A stretch of DNA of 6,727 nt from an uncultured Chthoniobacterales bacterium (GTDB taxonomy: Bacteria; Verrucomicrobiota; Verrucomicrobiia; Chthoniobacterales; CAKUMP01): NCBI GenBank assembly GCA_934667795.1, contig CAKUMP010000134.1, positions 1 to 6,727 of the forward strand. Direction: 5' to 3'. Position 1 is the first letter of the stretch; each line of letters begins with the position of its first letter. This document shows positions 6,616 to 6,727 of the stretch, piece by piece. Made by a program: the position numbers and the translations under genes. The notes below the pieces were generated by a model, which worked only from the letters and a program-made list of their open reading frames with translations, searched no databases and was not told the DNA's origin.

Positions 6616-6629
6616 ATTGTCAAATTGTA
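6596..6629 (-). promoter_or_regulatory. Candidate promoter(s) for the PEP-CTERM gene
   Basis: On the minus strand a perfect TTGACA (6618-6623) is followed after 16 bases by TACGGT (6596-6601), a poor -10. Immediately upstream is TACAAT (6624-6629), a good -10 match but with no recognisable -35. Either would give a leader of about 70-100 bases before the ATG at 6519. The rest of 6520-6727 contains no gene on either strand that I can support. Confidence 0.3.
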
Positions 6630-6708
6630 AAACCCCTGATCAAAAAAGGTGGGTGCAGGACAAAAAAGTTAAGAGTACGAGCGAAGTCTTTATTTTTTAG
6701 CTTGAACT

Positions 6709-6727
6709 ATGTCTAGATTCTAGACAT
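6709..6727. repeat. Perfect 19-bp palindrome at the window edge, operator-like
   Basis: ATGTCTAGATTCTAGACAT consists of two 9-base arms (6709-6717 and 6719-6727) that are exact reverse complements around a single central T. Odd-length palindromes of this size are typical of binding sites for dimeric repressors. It is about 190 bases upstream of the PEP-CTERM start and ends exactly at the window edge, so it may continue or belong to a gene further right. There is no T-run after it within the window, so terminator use cannot be judged. Confidence 0.5.

Noticed and set aside
1..6727. CRISPR array, tRNA, rRNA, insertion sequence, phage or defence system.
   Set aside because: No spaced direct repeats, cloverleaf, transposase motifs, terminal repeats or defence-type domains were seen on either strand.

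Overview
The window looks like a piece of a chromosome from a PVC-group bacterium, most likely Verrucomicrobiota (Opitutae-like) or a relative such as Lentisphaerota or Kiritimatiellota. The main clues are a secreted protein that combines autotransporter-associated beta-strand repeats with a PEP-CTERM sorting tail, a secreted parallel beta-helix protein, and a Gfo/Idh/MocA-type oxidoreductase of the kind these bacteria carry in many copies. The taxonomic call is an inference from gene content; no rRNA or other marker is present.

Layout, left to right. The left edge holds the 3' end of a plus-strand Gfo/Idh/MocA oxidoreductase gene (2-493). It converges on a minus-strand gene block. The short gap contains a 9-bp tandem repeat whose four G-runs fit a G-quadruplex pattern (520-549). 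A strong hairpin with T-tracts on both sides (563-605) follows and probably stops transcription from both directions; it lies inside the last codons of the minus-strand beta-helix gene.

The minus-strand block, read in its own direction from right to left, is: a PEP-CTERM/beta-strand-repeat surface protein (4795-6519); a 143-bp gap with a terminator-like hairpin close to the next start; thyA (3857-4651); folA (3330-3860), overlapping thyA by ATGA; a CysJ-like FAD/NADPH reductase without a flavodoxin domain (2128-3279); and a secreted beta-helix protein (563-2074). ThyA and FolA form the classical thymidylate cycle: ThyA turns methylene-tetrahydrofolate into dihydrofolate while making dTMP, and FolA reduces the dihydrofolate back with NADPH. 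The reductase and beta-helix genes follow at short spacing, so they may share the transcript, but nothing in the sequence ties them functionally to folate.

The right end (6520-6727) is the upstream region of the PEP-CTERM gene. It carries a promoter-like TTGACA, two purine-rich Shine-Dalgarno-like stretches without a usable start, and a perfect 19-bp palindrome at the window edge.

I see no CRISPR array, tRNA, rRNA, transposase, phage gene or defence cassette. The coding content is mostly ordinary. The points worth a second look are the G-rich repeat, the hairpin in front of thyA, the odd leader of the PEP-CTERM gene and the edge palindrome.
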